The notes: generated by a model not told the origin, from the sequence alone. Shown: positions 1-8,265, counted from the stretch's first letter. The stretch: 42,213 nt of DNA from Paenibacillus ehimensis NBRC 15659 (GCF_004000785.1 NZ_BILX01000057.1:1-42213); one strand, 5' to 3'. Numbers and translations are program-made.

Positions 1-984
1 CACCCGGTCGAACCAGCCGGAGGCGGGCGGCTCCGCCGGCCGGCACAGCTCCTCCAGCGTAGAGGCGGCCAGCCCGAGCTTCTCGCCGCCCGTCGCGAAC
101 TCGCCGTAAATCTGCGCCATGGCCCGGGCCTCGCCGATTCCGTTGCCGGACGGGAACTCGATCGACAGCATATCCCGGTCGTTGAAGTTCGCATTGGCCA
201 CCAGCCGCTTGCGGTCCACCATGCTGCGGGAGGTGAGCGACCTCGGATTTAAAAATCCGGCGAACAGCGCCTTCGGGATTTCATGAAGATGAAACAATAA
301 GTCCAAGGGGCTGTCAATTCCCCGCACCTTGGCGAGTCTCGAATCCGGCACCTCGTCCGGCAATCCGATGTAAAATTCCGCTTGCAGCGGCGCGCAAATT
401 TCTTCCTGCAGCAGCCGTCCGAGGCTTCGGCCCCGGGGATCGGTCCGCCGCAGCAGCTCGCCGATAAACCAGCCGATCGTCCACGTATGATAGCCGTGCG
501 CCGAGCCCGGCTCCCATTCCGGCTTCATCTCCGCCAAACGGCCTGCGACGTTCGCCGTATCCAAATCGGCGTACCGGCGAAGCTCCAGCCCGTCCAGCGC
601 GCACAAGCCGGCCTGGTGGGACAGCAGCTGCCGGATCGTGATCCGCTCCTTCCCGTGCTTCCCGAATTCCGGCCAATACCGCGTCACCGGGTCGTCGTAA
701 CCGAACCAGCCCCGCGAATGGGCCACGGCGGCGCACAGCGCCGCGAATCCTTTCGTGCTGGAAAACACGGGAACCAGCGTATGCTCCTCCCACGGAATCC
801 GCCTTCCCGGGTCCGCGTATCCTCCCCACAGGTCGACCACCTTCTCGCCTCTCCAATAGACGGCACACGCGGCGCCGGTTTCCCCAAGCCGTTCGAAATT
901 GCGGACAAACGCTTCCCGTACGCCCTCAAAGCCCCGCTTAACCGTTCCGCCGATGAGGGCGGTTTTCTCTTTTGAGTGTCTCAT
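1..984 (-). CDS. Serine hydrolase of the beta-lactamase/EstB esterase family (3' end missing)
   Basis: The reading frame is open from an ATG at 984 to the left edge, so the C-terminus is outside the window (328 codons seen; the family usually has about 380). An SSTK motif at residues 75-78 supplies the catalytic Ser75 and Lys78 of the SxxK family. An LLSHQAGL stretch (about 120-127) and Tyr165 in GYHTW, at the place of the YxN tyrosine, fit class C beta-lactamase-like esterases. There is no signal peptide, so it is probably a cytoplasmic esterase or peptidase, not a secreted resistance enzyme. The start has an AGAGG ribosome site about 10 bases upstream. A promoter covered by a perfect palindrome lies just upstream. 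The family is sure; the substrate is unknown. Confidence 0.88.
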   Translation of the reverse strand, partial: MRHSKEKTALIGGTVKRGFEGVREAFVRNFERLGETGAACAVYWRGEKVVDLWGGYADPGRRIPWEEHTLVPVFSSTKGFAALCAAVAHSRGWFGYDDPVTRYWPEFGKHGKERITIRQLLSHQAGLCALDGLELRRYADLDTANVAGRLAEMKPEWEPGSAHGYHTWTIGWFIGELLRRTDPRGRSLGRLLQEEICAPLQAEFYIGLPDEVPDSRLAKVRGIDSPLDLLFHLHEIPKALFAGFLNPRSLTSRSMVDRKRLVANANFNDRDMLSIEFPSGNGIGEARAMAQIYGEFATGGEKLGLAASTLEELCRPAEPPASGWFDRV

Positions 985-1004
985 GGTGATGTCGCCTCTT
1001 ATTT

Positions 1005-1048
1005 AATTTATATGACTAAAATATAATTTATAGTCATATAAATTGCAA
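1005..1048 (-). promoter_or_regulatory. Promoter of the serine hydrolase overlapped by a perfect 14-bp inverted repeat
   Basis: The arms AATTTATATGACTA (1005-1018) and TAGTCATATAAATT (1031-1044) are perfect inverted repeats with a 12-base AT-rich spacer. On the minus strand a TTGCAA box (1043-1048), a 17-base spacer and a TATATT box (1020-1025) form a good SigA promoter. One arm lies in the promoter spacer and the other covers the expected start of transcription, as for a repressor operator. The half-site TATGACTA resembles TetR-type operators, but no matching regulator gene is visible here. Confidence 0.6.
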
Positions 1049-1049
1049 T

Positions 1050-1070
1050 AAAAAAGCTTCTTACTGAAGC
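1050..1070 (-). terminator. Rho-independent terminator downstream of the small toxin-like ORF
   Basis: On the minus strand GCTTC (1070-1066), a five-base loop and GAAGC (1060-1056) are followed by a run of T (1055-1050). It would end a transcript coming from the small ORF at 1206-1292, giving that message an unusually long 3' untranslated region of about 140 bases. It sits just before the hydrolase promoter. Confidence 0.6.
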
Positions 1071-1205
1071 CTGTTCGAGAAAGCAGCTGTATCTTTTCTC
1101 AAAAAAGATGAGTCAGATCGGATGATCCAACTCATGCAATCAACTTGTAATTGGCGGATGTTTCTCAGTCAGTATGGTTTCACACCAAAACAAGAACCAA
1201 GCGGA

Positions 1206-1292
1206 TTATTTCCTCTTTTCAATATAACCCAACAGTGTAATTATAAACATTCCGAACGCGAAGAGAACAGAAAGAGCCTGAAATAAATCCAT
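1206..1292 (-). CDS. 28-residue holin-like toxin (Hol_Tox / type I toxin-like peptide)
   Basis: ATG at 1292 is preceded by a very strong AAAGGAGGAGG ribosome site about 7 bases upstream, and the frame closes with TAA at 1206-1208. The peptide starts MDLFQALSVLFAFG, continues as one hydrophobic membrane helix and ends in a charged IEKRK tail. That layout (short polar start, an F-x-x-L/A-rich helix, a basic end) is typical of the putative holin-like toxins common in Bacillales and of type I toxins such as TxpA and BsrG, which insert in the membrane. The long 3' untranslated region ends at the 1050-1070 terminator, as expected where an antisense RNA would pair. I could not find a convincing antisense promoter. 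The ORF is confident; toxicity is inference from family resemblance. Confidence 0.62.
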   Translation of the reverse strand: MDLFQALSVLFAFGMFIITLLGYIEKRK

Positions 1293-1409
1293 TTAACAGC
1301 CTCCTCCTTTCGAAGAGCTGCTCCACCATCTTACAAGTTGTAATTTAAATTTAGCCCAAAATGGTTAAAATTGGTAGAACATTAAGAACTATTTTTGCAC
1401 TTTTTGTTT

Positions 1410-1434
1410 CAACATTTTTCGCTAGCGAATGTTG
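1410..1434. repeat. Imperfect inverted repeat in the 1293-1576 intergenic region
   Basis: CAACATT and AATGTTG flank a central CGCTAGCG palindrome with a three-T bulge on the left side. No T-run follows on either strand, so it does not look like a terminator. It lies between the divergent toxin-like ORF and the sugar-sensing operon and could be a protein-binding site. Apart from this and the promoter at 1513-1541 I see nothing else in this intergenic stretch. Confidence 0.4.
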
Positions 1435-1512
1435 GCTTGTCAGGGAATACTAGGCGCAAGCTTGACGAACCGTCGGGAATAAACGAGCTTGTAAATTCCG
1501 GGTAGTCCTACG

Positions 1513-1541
1513 TTTACTCCCGGGAAGCCGTCACGTATAAT
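1513..1541 (+). promoter_or_regulatory. SigA-type promoter of the sugar-sensor operon
   Basis: TTTACT (1513-1518), a spacer of exactly 17 bases and a consensus TATAAT (1536-1541) precede the ATG at 1577 by a suitable distance; AGGAG at about 1565 is the ribosome site. Confidence 0.7.
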
Positions 1542-1576
1542 GAGCCTATATTTTACCGCGCAATAGGAGCGTCCGC

Positions 1577-2563
1577 ATGTCAAACCGAAAATGGAATTTG
1601 GGACTTCTTCTCCTCTTTATCGTCTTTGCCTGCTTGCTGCTGCAATTTGTGTTCTCCACGCTGCGCATCAGGGAGCTGGTCCGGCCGCTGGAGTCCGGCC
1701 TCCCGGACGGAGACCGCCCCCGCCATATCGTCTTGATCCCTCAGGAGCTGGATAACCCGTACTGGCGGTCCATCGAGGAAGGCGCGCGGGAAGCGGCCCG
1801 GCAGTACGGCATGGAGCTGGACTATACCGGACCGTTCCGCATCAACCCGGCCGAACAGTCCAGGCTGCTGGAAAAAGCGATCGCGGCTAAAGCCGATGCG
1901 ATTCTGCTACAGGGCATCGGCGATCCGCAGTACCGGGGACTGATCGACAAAGCGGCCGGCCGCGGCATTCCCGTGATCGCCGTCGATACGGACGAGCCGG
2001 GAAGCCGGCGATTGGCTTATGTCGGCACGGACAACATGGAAGCGGGAAAACGGATGGGCGAGCTTGTGGCGCAGGCGGCAGGAGGCTCCGGGACCATCGG
2101 CGTTCTGATCGGCAGCGAAGCGGGCAATCAACGGCTGCGGCTCGAAGGCTTCCGCTCCGTGGTCGGCCGTTATCCGAAGCTGAAGATCGCCGAGGTGCGC
2201 TCGTCGAACATTTCGCGCCTTCAAGCGGCCGAGCAGGCGGCAGCCATGCTGAACCGGCACCCGCAGATGAGTGATCTGGTCGGATTCAGCGCCTTGGACG
2301 GTCCGGGCATGCTGGAAGCCGCGGGACGCGTCCGGCCGCAAGGGCTGCGCATCTTTGCGTTCGACGACCTGCCGGAAACGACGGAAGGCGTCCGGCAGTG
2401 TAAAATAGCCTCCACGATCGTCCAGCAGCCGCGTCAAATGGGCTACGATGCCGTAGCGCTGCTGCACGATTATTTTCAAGGAAAAACGCCGCAGCCGCAG
2501 CACTATACCGATACGTCCGTGCTCGACCGCAGCGCCTTGGGGATCGGAGGAAGCTGCCCATGA
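1577..2563 (+). CDS. Membrane-anchored periplasmic-binding-type sugar sensor (Peripla_BP_4)
   Basis: This 328-residue protein has an N-terminal hydrophobic anchor (about residues 8-27) without a lipobox cysteine, followed by a type I sugar-binding fold of the ribose/galactose/xylose group. It shows DNPYW early in the fold, AVDTDEP near the middle and YVGTDN after it, the usual positions of ligand-contacting residues. No ABC permease or ATPase gene is nearby; instead the stop codon overlaps the start of a histidine kinase gene (ATGA at 2560-2563). Binding proteins in this position, such as XylFII with LytS in clostridia, act as the extracellular sensor of a two-component system. I infer the same role here. 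The sugar is unknown, with xylose or another pentose suggested by the downstream MFS symporter. Confidence 0.85.
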   Translation: MSNRKWNLGLLLLFIVFACLLLQFVFSTLRIRELVRPLESGLPDGDRPRHIVLIPQELDNPYWRSIEEGAREAARQYGMELDYTGPFRINPAEQSRLLEKAIAAKADAILLQGIGDPQYRGLIDKAAGRGIPVIAVDTDEPGSRRLAYVGTDNMEAGKRMGELVAQAAGGSGTIGVLIGSEAGNQRLRLEGFRSVVGRYPKLKIAEVRSSNISRLQAAEQAAAMLNRHPQMSDLVGFSALDGPGMLEAAGRVRPQGLRIFAFDDLPETTEGVRQCKIASTIVQQPRQMGYDAVALLHDYFQGKTPQPQHYTDTSVLDRSALGIGGSCP

Positions 2564-4014
2564 CGATCCGCACAAAGCTGCTGCTGTTTATTCCCCTGCT
2601 CGTGCTGCTCGTCAACTCGGTCACGTTCTTTTTATTCCAGAGCGGAAAGGTCGTGCAGCAGAGCTACGATCTGATGATGAACCGGATCCTGCTGTACAAG
2701 CAGTCCGCCCAAGCGGCGGAGGATCATCTTAAGACGCTCTACGGTTATTTGCTGAATCCGGGCGAAGACCGGAAAGCCGAGCTCGACCGGGAGCGGGCCA
2801 GGCTGCAGGAGCTGCGGTCCGCTCTTGCCGGGCACAGCGGCGCGTCGCCTCACACGTCCGAGCTGACCGGCTACCTCCATCTGCTCGATACGCAGATGGA
2901 GCAGGCGCTCGCCGCCCTGCCCGGCGCCGCTCCGGCCCTCTACGAGGAAGCGGAGACCACGACCCGGTTTATCCGCGAGCAAGAGCAGCATCTTGTCGAT
3001 CTGGAGCTGAGCTCGTACCAGCCGGTCTACAAGCAAATCCAAGCGGAAAACGAGCGCATGAACCGGCTGGCCGTGGCCGTATTCGCCGTCAATACGCTGC
3101 TCAGCGTCGTGGTCGCCGTCTGGATCTCCCGCAGCATCACCGGACCGGTCAACCGGCTGGTCGAGATGGCCGGGCAAATTTCCCGGGGGAATTTGAATCC
3201 GGAGCCTCCGCCGCTGCAATCGGAGGATGAGCTGGGCATTTTGTCCGATGCCTTCAAGCGGATGCTGGCCGACCTCAAGCTGTTGATCGAGAAGGATAAG
3301 GAACGGCTGGAGATGGGCCGGCTGGTCAAGGAGCTGGAGCTTCAAGCGCTGCAAAGCCAGATTCATCCCCACTTTTTGTTCAATACGCTCAATGCGCTTT
3401 CCAAGCTGGCGCTGCTGGAAGGCGCGGAGCGGACTAGCGACTTGATCGTGTCGATGTCGAACCTGCTGCGCTACAATCTGCGCAAGCTGGACCGGCCGGT
3501 GACGCTGCGGGAGGAATTGGAGCACGTCCGGGAGTACGTGACGATCCAGCAGGCCCGCTTCCGCGACCGGTTCCGGTTCGAGACGGACATCGACGAGTCC
3601 GCCCTGCAGGAGCACGTCCCGGCGCTGACGCTTCAGCCCATCGTGGAGAATGCGTTCGTGCACGGCATCGAACGGATGGAGCAAGGCGCCGTGATCCGCC
3701 TGACGGTCCGGCGCGAGCCGGAGCATGTGCGTCTGGCCGTCTCGGACAACGGCCGCGGCATGAGCGGGGAAGTCCGGCAAGCGTTGCTGAAGCTGGAGGC
3801 CGATAACGGCGTAAGAGCCGAGCAAGACGCAGCAAAAAAGGAATCCACCGGGCTCGGAACGCGCAACGTGTTCAAGCGGCTGCAGCTGTTTTTCGGGCGC
3901 AGCGATCTGGTGGACATCGACAGCGAACCGGGGGAAGGAACGACGGTGACGATCCGGATTCCCCGCAGAAAGGAGGACGAGGCGGCGCATGTACCGGCTG
4001 ATGATCGCAGATGA
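2560..4014 (+). CDS. Sensor histidine kinase, YesM/LytS type
   Basis: This is a 484-residue membrane kinase. Transmembrane segments lie at about 7-27 and 170-190 with an extracytoplasmic region between them, followed by a HAMP linker (about 190-245), the His_kinase domain with QSQIHPHFLFNTLNAL (phospho-accepting His near 271) and a HATPase_c domain with VVENAF-like N box (VENAFVHG), DNGRGM and GTRNV motifs. The extracytoplasmic part is only about 140 residues and helical, which suits contact with a partner protein and not direct sugar binding. It overlaps the sensor gene upstream by 4 bases and the response regulator downstream by 26 bases, so the three are translationally coupled. Confidence 0.93.
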   Translation: MTIRTKLLLFIPLLVLLVNSVTFFLFQSGKVVQQSYDLMMNRILLYKQSAQAAEDHLKTLYGYLLNPGEDRKAELDRERARLQELRSALAGHSGASPHTSELTGYLHLLDTQMEQALAALPGAAPALYEEAETTTRFIREQEQHLVDLELSSYQPVYKQIQAENERMNRLAVAVFAVNTLLSVVVAVWISRSITGPVNRLVEMAGQISRGNLNPEPPPLQSEDELGILSDAFKRMLADLKLLIEKDKERLEMGRLVKELELQALQSQIHPHFLFNTLNALSKLALLEGAERTSDLIVSMSNLLRYNLRKLDRPVTLREELEHVREYVTIQQARFRDRFRFETDIDESALQEHVPALTLQPIVENAFVHGIERMEQGAVIRLTVRREPEHVRLAVSDNGRGMSGEVRQALLKLEADNGVRAEQDAAKKESTGLGTRNVFKRLQLFFGRSDLVDIDSEPGEGTTVTIRIPRRKEDEAAHVPADDRR

Positions 4015-5335
4015 TGAAGCGCTGGAGCGCGAAGGGCTGGAATGGATCATCCGGCGGGCGATGCCGGATACGTTCCGGGTCGTTCATGCCGAGAACGGAC
4101 GGAGAGCCATTGAGCTGGCGGAGGAGCATCGTCCGCATATTATTTTGATGGATGTCAATATGCCCGGTATTCAAGGCTTGGCCGCTTTGCGTGAAATTAA
4201 GGAGCGGCTGCCCGATGCGAAGCTGGTCGTGGTCACGGCCTACGACTATTTTGCTTATGCCAAGGAAGCCTTGTCGCTTGGCGTGAAGGAGTATATAGTC
4301 AAGCCGGCCAAGCGGGAGCAAGTCGTCCGCATGCTGCAGCTGCTCGTAGAGGAGCTGGAACGGGAGAAGCGCAAACGGACGGAAGAATTGGAGCTCCGGG
4401 ACAAAGTATCCCAACAGGTGCCTTTGATGGAAAACGAGCTGGCCTTGATGTTTATGGTCGACCAAGTGCTGGACGCCGGCGCCGGCCAATTGTCCGAATG
4501 GCTCGGCTTCCCTCTCGATCAAGGCTGCGCGATGGTCATTGCTTTTCCGGAGCTGGCTTTCATTCAGGACAAGAAAAAAATCTACGACCTCATCCGCAGC
4601 TTTGTCAAAGCGCAGGGAGAGCCTTGCATCGTCAGCTCGCTGATCGACCGCCATATGGCGATTTTCGTGCGGAAGCAGCCGGACGAAGCTTCGGAGACCG
4701 CATGGAAGAACAAAATCAGGCGGTGCGGAGAAAAGCTGTGCGAATTAACCGAGCGACAGCTTGAATTGGCCGTATCGGTCGGTATCGGGTCGGTCCGTAA
4801 GGATGCAGCAGGGCTGCGCACCTCGTATTTCGAGGCGGTCTTTGCCTCTACTTATTTCGAGCAGGGCGGAAAAGTTTGCCTCTTCGACGAGCTGAAAGAA
4901 GATAAGGCGGGCGTGATCCAGGAACCGGAAGCAAGGTCCGCCCACAGGGAAACGGCGCGGCAGTCCTACGTGATCTCGGCACTGCAGCGCATTCGGGAAG
5001 AGCGCGAGCGGCAGACGGTCACCGTCCTCGACAAAGCCAAAGGCTATATTCAAGAGCGGTTTGCCGAAGAGCTGTCGCTGGAGGAGGTGGCGGATTTCGT
5101 TCATCTGAATCCCCACTACTTCAGTAAAATTTTCAAGCAGCAGGTGGGCGAGACGTTTATCGATTTTGTGACGGGCCTGCGGATCGGCAGAGCCAAGGAA
5201 CTGATGGCCTCGACGGATTTAAGCCTGAAGGAAGTATGCTTCGAGGTAGGGTATAAAGACCCGAATTACTTCAGCCGCGTGTTCAAAAAAGTGACCGGCG
5301 TCACGCCGACCGACTACCGGGGCCAAACGAAATAA
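3989..5335 (+). CDS. Response regulator with AraC-type DNA-binding domain (YesN type)
   Basis: This 448-residue protein has a receiver domain at residues 1-120 with the acidic pair Asp8-Asp9, phospho-accepting Asp55 in LMDVNMPG, Thr in VVTAYD and the Lys in VKPAK. A middle region resembles the linker found in YesN regulators. The C-terminus is a double helix-turn-helix of the AraC family (about 345-445; LNPHYFSKIFK and KDPNYFSRVFKKVTGVTP). ATG at 3989 is used because AGGAGG lies 13-18 bases upstream inside the kinase gene. It is the output of the sensor/kinase pair. A likely target is the MFS gene that follows, whose promoter has a phased direct repeat. A terminator follows at 5351-5381. Confidence 0.93.
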   Translation: MYRLMIADDEALEREGLEWIIRRAMPDTFRVVHAENGRRAIELAEEHRPHIILMDVNMPGIQGLAALREIKERLPDAKLVVVTAYDYFAYAKEALSLGVKEYIVKPAKREQVVRMLQLLVEELEREKRKRTEELELRDKVSQQVPLMENELALMFMVDQVLDAGAGQLSEWLGFPLDQGCAMVIAFPELAFIQDKKKIYDLIRSFVKAQGEPCIVSSLIDRHMAIFVRKQPDEASETAWKNKIRRCGEKLCELTERQLELAVSVGIGSVRKDAAGLRTSYFEAVFASTYFEQGGKVCLFDELKEDKAGVIQEPEARSAHRETARQSYVISALQRIREERERQTVTVLDKAKGYIQERFAEELSLEEVADFVHLNPHYFSKIFKQQVGETFIDFVTGLRIGRAKELMASTDLSLKEVCFEVGYKDPNYFSRVFKKVTGVTPTDYRGQTK

Positions 5336-5350
5336 TCGAATCATTTGGAG

Positions 5351-5381
5351 GTCCATGCTCTCTTAAGGCATGGACTTTTTT
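5351..5381 (+). terminator. Rho-independent terminator after the sensor operon
   Basis: GTCCATGC (5351-5358) and GCATGGAC (5368-5375) form a perfect 8-bp stem with a 9-base loop followed by six T. It separates the regulatory operon from the transporter gene, so the transporter needs its own promoter. Confidence 0.85.
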
Positions 5382-5444
5382 GCGTTCCGAGAACAAGAAA
5401 ATGCTAGCCCGCGCTGTGCGGCGTGTGAAGCAGGGGATTTCCGA

Positions 5445-5515
5445 ATTAAATGCGGAAAGAGCACAAATAAGTGCGGGTAATAAAAGGTAAGACGCGCAGA
5501 TTCGCGTGATATAAT
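5445..5515 (+). promoter_or_regulatory. Transporter promoter with a 21-bp-phased TGCGG direct repeat
   Basis: TGCGG occurs at 5451-5455 and again at 5472-5476, each preceded by a similar A-rich run ending in TAA plus a purine. The repeat distance is 21 bases, two helical turns, as for AraC-type regulators that bind tandem half-sites. A consensus TATAAT lies at 5510-5515; the corresponding -35 region (about 5487-5492, GTAAGA) is poor, which suits an activated promoter. The second repeat ends about 10 bases before this -35. That the upstream response regulator binds here is inference. Confidence 0.5.
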
Positions 5516-5552
5516 GAACCCACTTCCGGATTCACGGAAAGGAGAATGAATC

Positions 5553-6977
5553 ATGAGTACCAATCCCAACACGCAAAACGGACAAGTCAGCATGAAGTTC
5601 GTCACGCTTGTTTCTATCGTCGCCGCTTTGGGCGGTTTATTGTTCGGTTTTGATACGGCCGTCGTTTCGGGCGCCATCGGTTTCATGAAACAGCGCTTCG
5701 ACCTGAACGAGCTGGAGGTCGGCTGGGCCGTCTCCAGCCTGATTATCGGGTGTATTGCCGGGGCCGCCGTTTCCGGCATGCTGAGCGACAGATTCGGCCG
5801 AAAAAAAGTGCTGATTGCCGCGGCGGTGCTGTTCATCATCGGCTCGGCCGGCTCCGCTTTCCCGGACACGTTCACCGGCTATATTATTGCCCGGATGATT
5901 GGCGGAATCGGGATCGGCATCACCTCGACCTTGTGCCCGCTGTATAACGCGGAGATCGCGCCGGCCCGGTACCGCGGCCGTCTGGTGGCGCTGAACCAGT
6001 TTGCCACCGTGACCGGTATTTTCCTTGTCTACTTTGTCAATTCGGGCATTGCCGGCTACGGGGACGACGCATGGAATATCGCGACCGGCTGGCGCTGGAT
6101 GTTCGGCGTCGGAGTGCTTCCCGGGCTGCTGTTTCTGGTGCTGCTGTTTTTCGTTCCGGAAAGCCCCCGCTGGCTGATCAAGCAGGGAAGGCCGGTCGAA
6201 GCGCTGCCGATCCTGCTCAAGATTCACGGCGACGATCCGGCCCGCCAGGAAGTGCTGGACATCAAGGAGTCGTTCAAGCAGGAAAACGCCTCGCTCCGCC
6301 AGCTGTTCAGCCCCGGACTGCGCACCGCCTTGCTCGTTGGCGTGGTGCTTGCCGTGCTGCAGCAGGTGACGGGAATTAACGCCATCATGTATTATGCCCC
6401 GGAAATTTTCAAAGAAGCCGGAGCGGGGACGAACGCTTCGCTGGTCCAGACGATCTTGGTCGGACTGATCAACTTCCTGTTCACGATTCTGGCCCTGTGG
6501 CTGATCGATAAAGCGGGGCGCAAAGCGCTGCTGCTGGTCGGTTCGGCGTTGATGACCGTCTCCCTTCTGGTCATCGGTATCGCTTTCCATAGCGGGCAGA
6601 CGTTGGGTCCGCTGGTGCTCGTCTCGATATTGGTCTATGTCGCCGCCTTCGCCATCTCGCTCGGTCCGGTCGTCTGGGTGCTGCTGTCCGAAATTTTCCC
6701 GAACCGCATCCGCGGCCGGGCGACAGCCATCGCTTCCATGTCGCTCTGGGCGGCCGATTATATCGTCTCCCAATCGTTTCCTCCGATGCTGAATACCGCG
6801 GGACCGGCGATGACCTTCTGGATTTTCGGCGTACTGTCGCTCGTTACGTTCCTGTTTACCTGGCGCGTCGTGCCCGAGACGAAAGGAAAATCGCTGGAGG
6901 AAATCGAAGCCGTCTGGTCAGCCAAAGCGAAAGCCGAACCGGGCGACCAACCCGCTCTGGCTCCAGCGGTCGATTGA
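5553..6977 (+). CDS. MFS sugar:proton symporter (XylE/AraE/GLUT family)
   Basis: This 474-residue protein has twelve predicted membrane helices and the signatures of the sugar porter family: LLFGFDTAVVSGA in helix 1, DRFGRKK between helices 2 and 3, PESPRWL after helix 6, QQVTGINAIMYYAP in helix 7, DKAGRK between helices 8 and 9 and PETKGKSLEEIE at the C-terminus. The QQxTGxNxxxYY motif contacts hexose or pentose in XylE and GLUT proteins. AAAGGAG lies 9 bases before the ATG. The gene follows the tripartite sensor and I infer that it imports the sensed sugar. The substrate cannot be fixed from sequence; xylose, arabinose, glucose and inositol are all possible. Confidence 0.92.
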   Translation: MSTNPNTQNGQVSMKFVTLVSIVAALGGLLFGFDTAVVSGAIGFMKQRFDLNELEVGWAVSSLIIGCIAGAAVSGMLSDRFGRKKVLIAAAVLFIIGSAGSAFPDTFTGYIIARMIGGIGIGITSTLCPLYNAEIAPARYRGRLVALNQFATVTGIFLVYFVNSGIAGYGDDAWNIATGWRWMFGVGVLPGLLFLVLLFFVPESPRWLIKQGRPVEALPILLKIHGDDPARQEVLDIKESFKQENASLRQLFSPGLRTALLVGVVLAVLQQVTGINAIMYYAPEIFKEAGAGTNASLVQTILVGLINFLFTILALWLIDKAGRKALLLVGSALMTVSLLVIGIAFHSGQTLGPLVLVSILVYVAAFAISLGPVVWVLLSEIFPNRIRGRATAIASMSLWAADYIVSQSFPPMLNTAGPAMTFWIFGVLSLVTFLFTWRVVPETKGKSLEEIEAVWSAKAKAEPGDQPALAPAVD

Positions 6978-7008
6978 ACCGGTTTTGCCCAAACAATCAC
7001 ATCCTACG

Positions 7009-7044
7009 AAAAAGAGGAGCCGCTCCCTGTGCGCTCCTCTTTTT
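7009..7044. terminator. Bidirectional terminator between the converging MFS and thiolase genes
   Basis: AAAAAGAGGAGC (7009-7020) and GCTCCTCTTTTT (7033-7044) pair perfectly, giving an A-run before and a T-run after the stem on each strand. It can end both the MFS message and the 3-hydroxybutyrate operon. Confidence 0.85.
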
Positions 7045-7077
7045 ACGCTATAACGCCGCCCCATACCTTGTTAGCCG

Positions 7078-8265
7078 TTACGCCTCCCGCTCCACCAGCA
7101 TCGCAACCCCTTGCCCTCCGCCGATACACAGCGCCGCGAGGCCGAGCTTTCCGCCGCGCTTGCCCAGCTCATGGAGCAGCGTGACGAGCACGCGGGCGCC
7201 GCTGGCTCCGATCGGATGGCCGAGCGCGATGGCGCCGCCGTTCACGTTCAGCTTCTCCCGCGGCACGCCGAGGTCCCGTCCGACCGCAAGCGATTGGGCG
7301 GCGAACGCTTCGTTCAGCTCCAGCAGGTCGATATCGTCCATCGACACGCCGGTTTTGCCAAGCAGCTTGCGGACCGCATCGACAGGCCCCAGTCCCATGA
7401 CCGAAGGGTCCAACGCCGCGTGCGCATAGCCTTTAATCCTTGCCAGCGGCTTCAATCCGAGCTGCGCTGCCCGAGCCGCCGACATGACGACCAGCGCTGC
7501 CGCTCCGTCGTTGATGCCCGACGCGTTCCCGGCGGTCACGGTGCCGTCCTTGCGGAACGAAGGGCGAAGCTTGGCGAGCGTCTCCGCTGTCGTGCCGTAG
7601 CGCGGATGCTCGTCGGTATCGAAGACGACGGGATCGCCTTTTCGCTGCGGAATCGACACGGGAACGATCTCGTCCCGAAAACGTCCCGACTGGATCGCCT
7701 GCTCCGCCTTCTGCTGACTCCAAGCGGCAAATTCATCCTGCTCCGCACGGGTAAGCCCGTACCGGTCCGCGATATTTTCGGCCGTGATCCCCATATGGAT
7801 ATCGCACATGGCGCACCACAGCCCGTCCCGGACCATCGAATCGACCAGCTTTCCGTCGCCCATACGTAAACCCGAACGGGCGCCTTCCAGCAAGTACGGC
7901 GCTTGGCTCATATTTTCCATGCCGCCCGCCACGACGATGTCCGCATCGCCCAGCCGCACGCTTTGCGCCGCCAGCATGACGGCCTTGAGGCCGGAGCCGC
8001 ATACCTTGTTCACCGTCACCGCAGGCACCGCATGGGAAAAGCCGCCTTTCAGCCACGCTTGGCGTGCCGGATTTTGTCCGAGCCCCGCCTGGAGCACGTT
8101 GCCCATGATCACCTCGTCGACCTGATCCTCGCTGACGCCCGCCCGCTCCAACGCGTCCTTGATCACGAGGCTGCCAAGCTCCGTGGCGGGAATGCCCGAC
8201 AGCGCCCCTTGAAACCCGCCGATCGCGGTACGGACGGCGCTTACGATCACCACATCGTTGTTCAT
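7078..8265 (-). CDS. Acetyl-CoA C-acetyltransferase (thiolase)
   Basis: This 395-residue thiolase splits acetoacetyl-CoA into two acetyl-CoA (or condenses them). The nucleophile is Cys89 in NKVCGSG, with His350 in GHPIGASG and Cys380 in LCIGGGQG, the same spacing as biosynthetic-type thiolases such as that of Zoogloea. I place the start at ATG 8265 (MNNDVV) because AAGGAGG lies 5 bases before it; a TTG at 8280 lies upstream of that site. It is the last gene of the operon and completes the path from 3-hydroxybutyrate to acetyl-CoA. Confidence 0.95.
   Translation of the reverse strand: MNNDVVIVSAVRTAIGGFQGALSGIPATELGSLVIKDALERAGVSEDQVDEVIMGNVLQAGLGQNPARQAWLKGGFSHAVPAVTVNKVCGSGLKAVMLAAQSVRLGDADIVVAGGMENMSQAPYLLEGARSGLRMGDGKLVDSMVRDGLWCAMCDIHMGITAENIADRYGLTRAEQDEFAAWSQQKAEQAIQSGRFRDEIVPVSIPQRKGDPVVFDTDEHPRYGTTAETLAKLRPSFRKDGTVTAGNASGINDGAAALVVMSAARAAQLGLKPLARIKGYAHAALDPSVMGLGPVDAVRKLLGKTGVSMDDIDLLELNEAFAAQSLAVGRDLGVPREKLNVNGGAIALGHPIGASGARVLVTLLHELGKRGGKLGLAALCIGGGQGVAMLVEREA

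Noticed and set aside
1..984. Reading the serine hydrolase as an antibiotic-resistance beta-lactamase
   Set aside because: It has no signal peptide and has a YHT in place of the YxN motif; it fits the EstB-like esterase group better.
1577..2563. Reading the binding protein as part of an ABC importer
   Set aside because: No permease or ATPase gene is adjacent, there is no lipobox, and the gene overlaps a histidine kinase gene instead.
2632..4050. A 472-codon open frame on the minus strand opposite the kinase and regulator genes
   Set aside because: The plus-strand frames carry complete kinase and receiver motifs; the minus frame is low-complexity and Leu/Gln/Arg-rich without domains.
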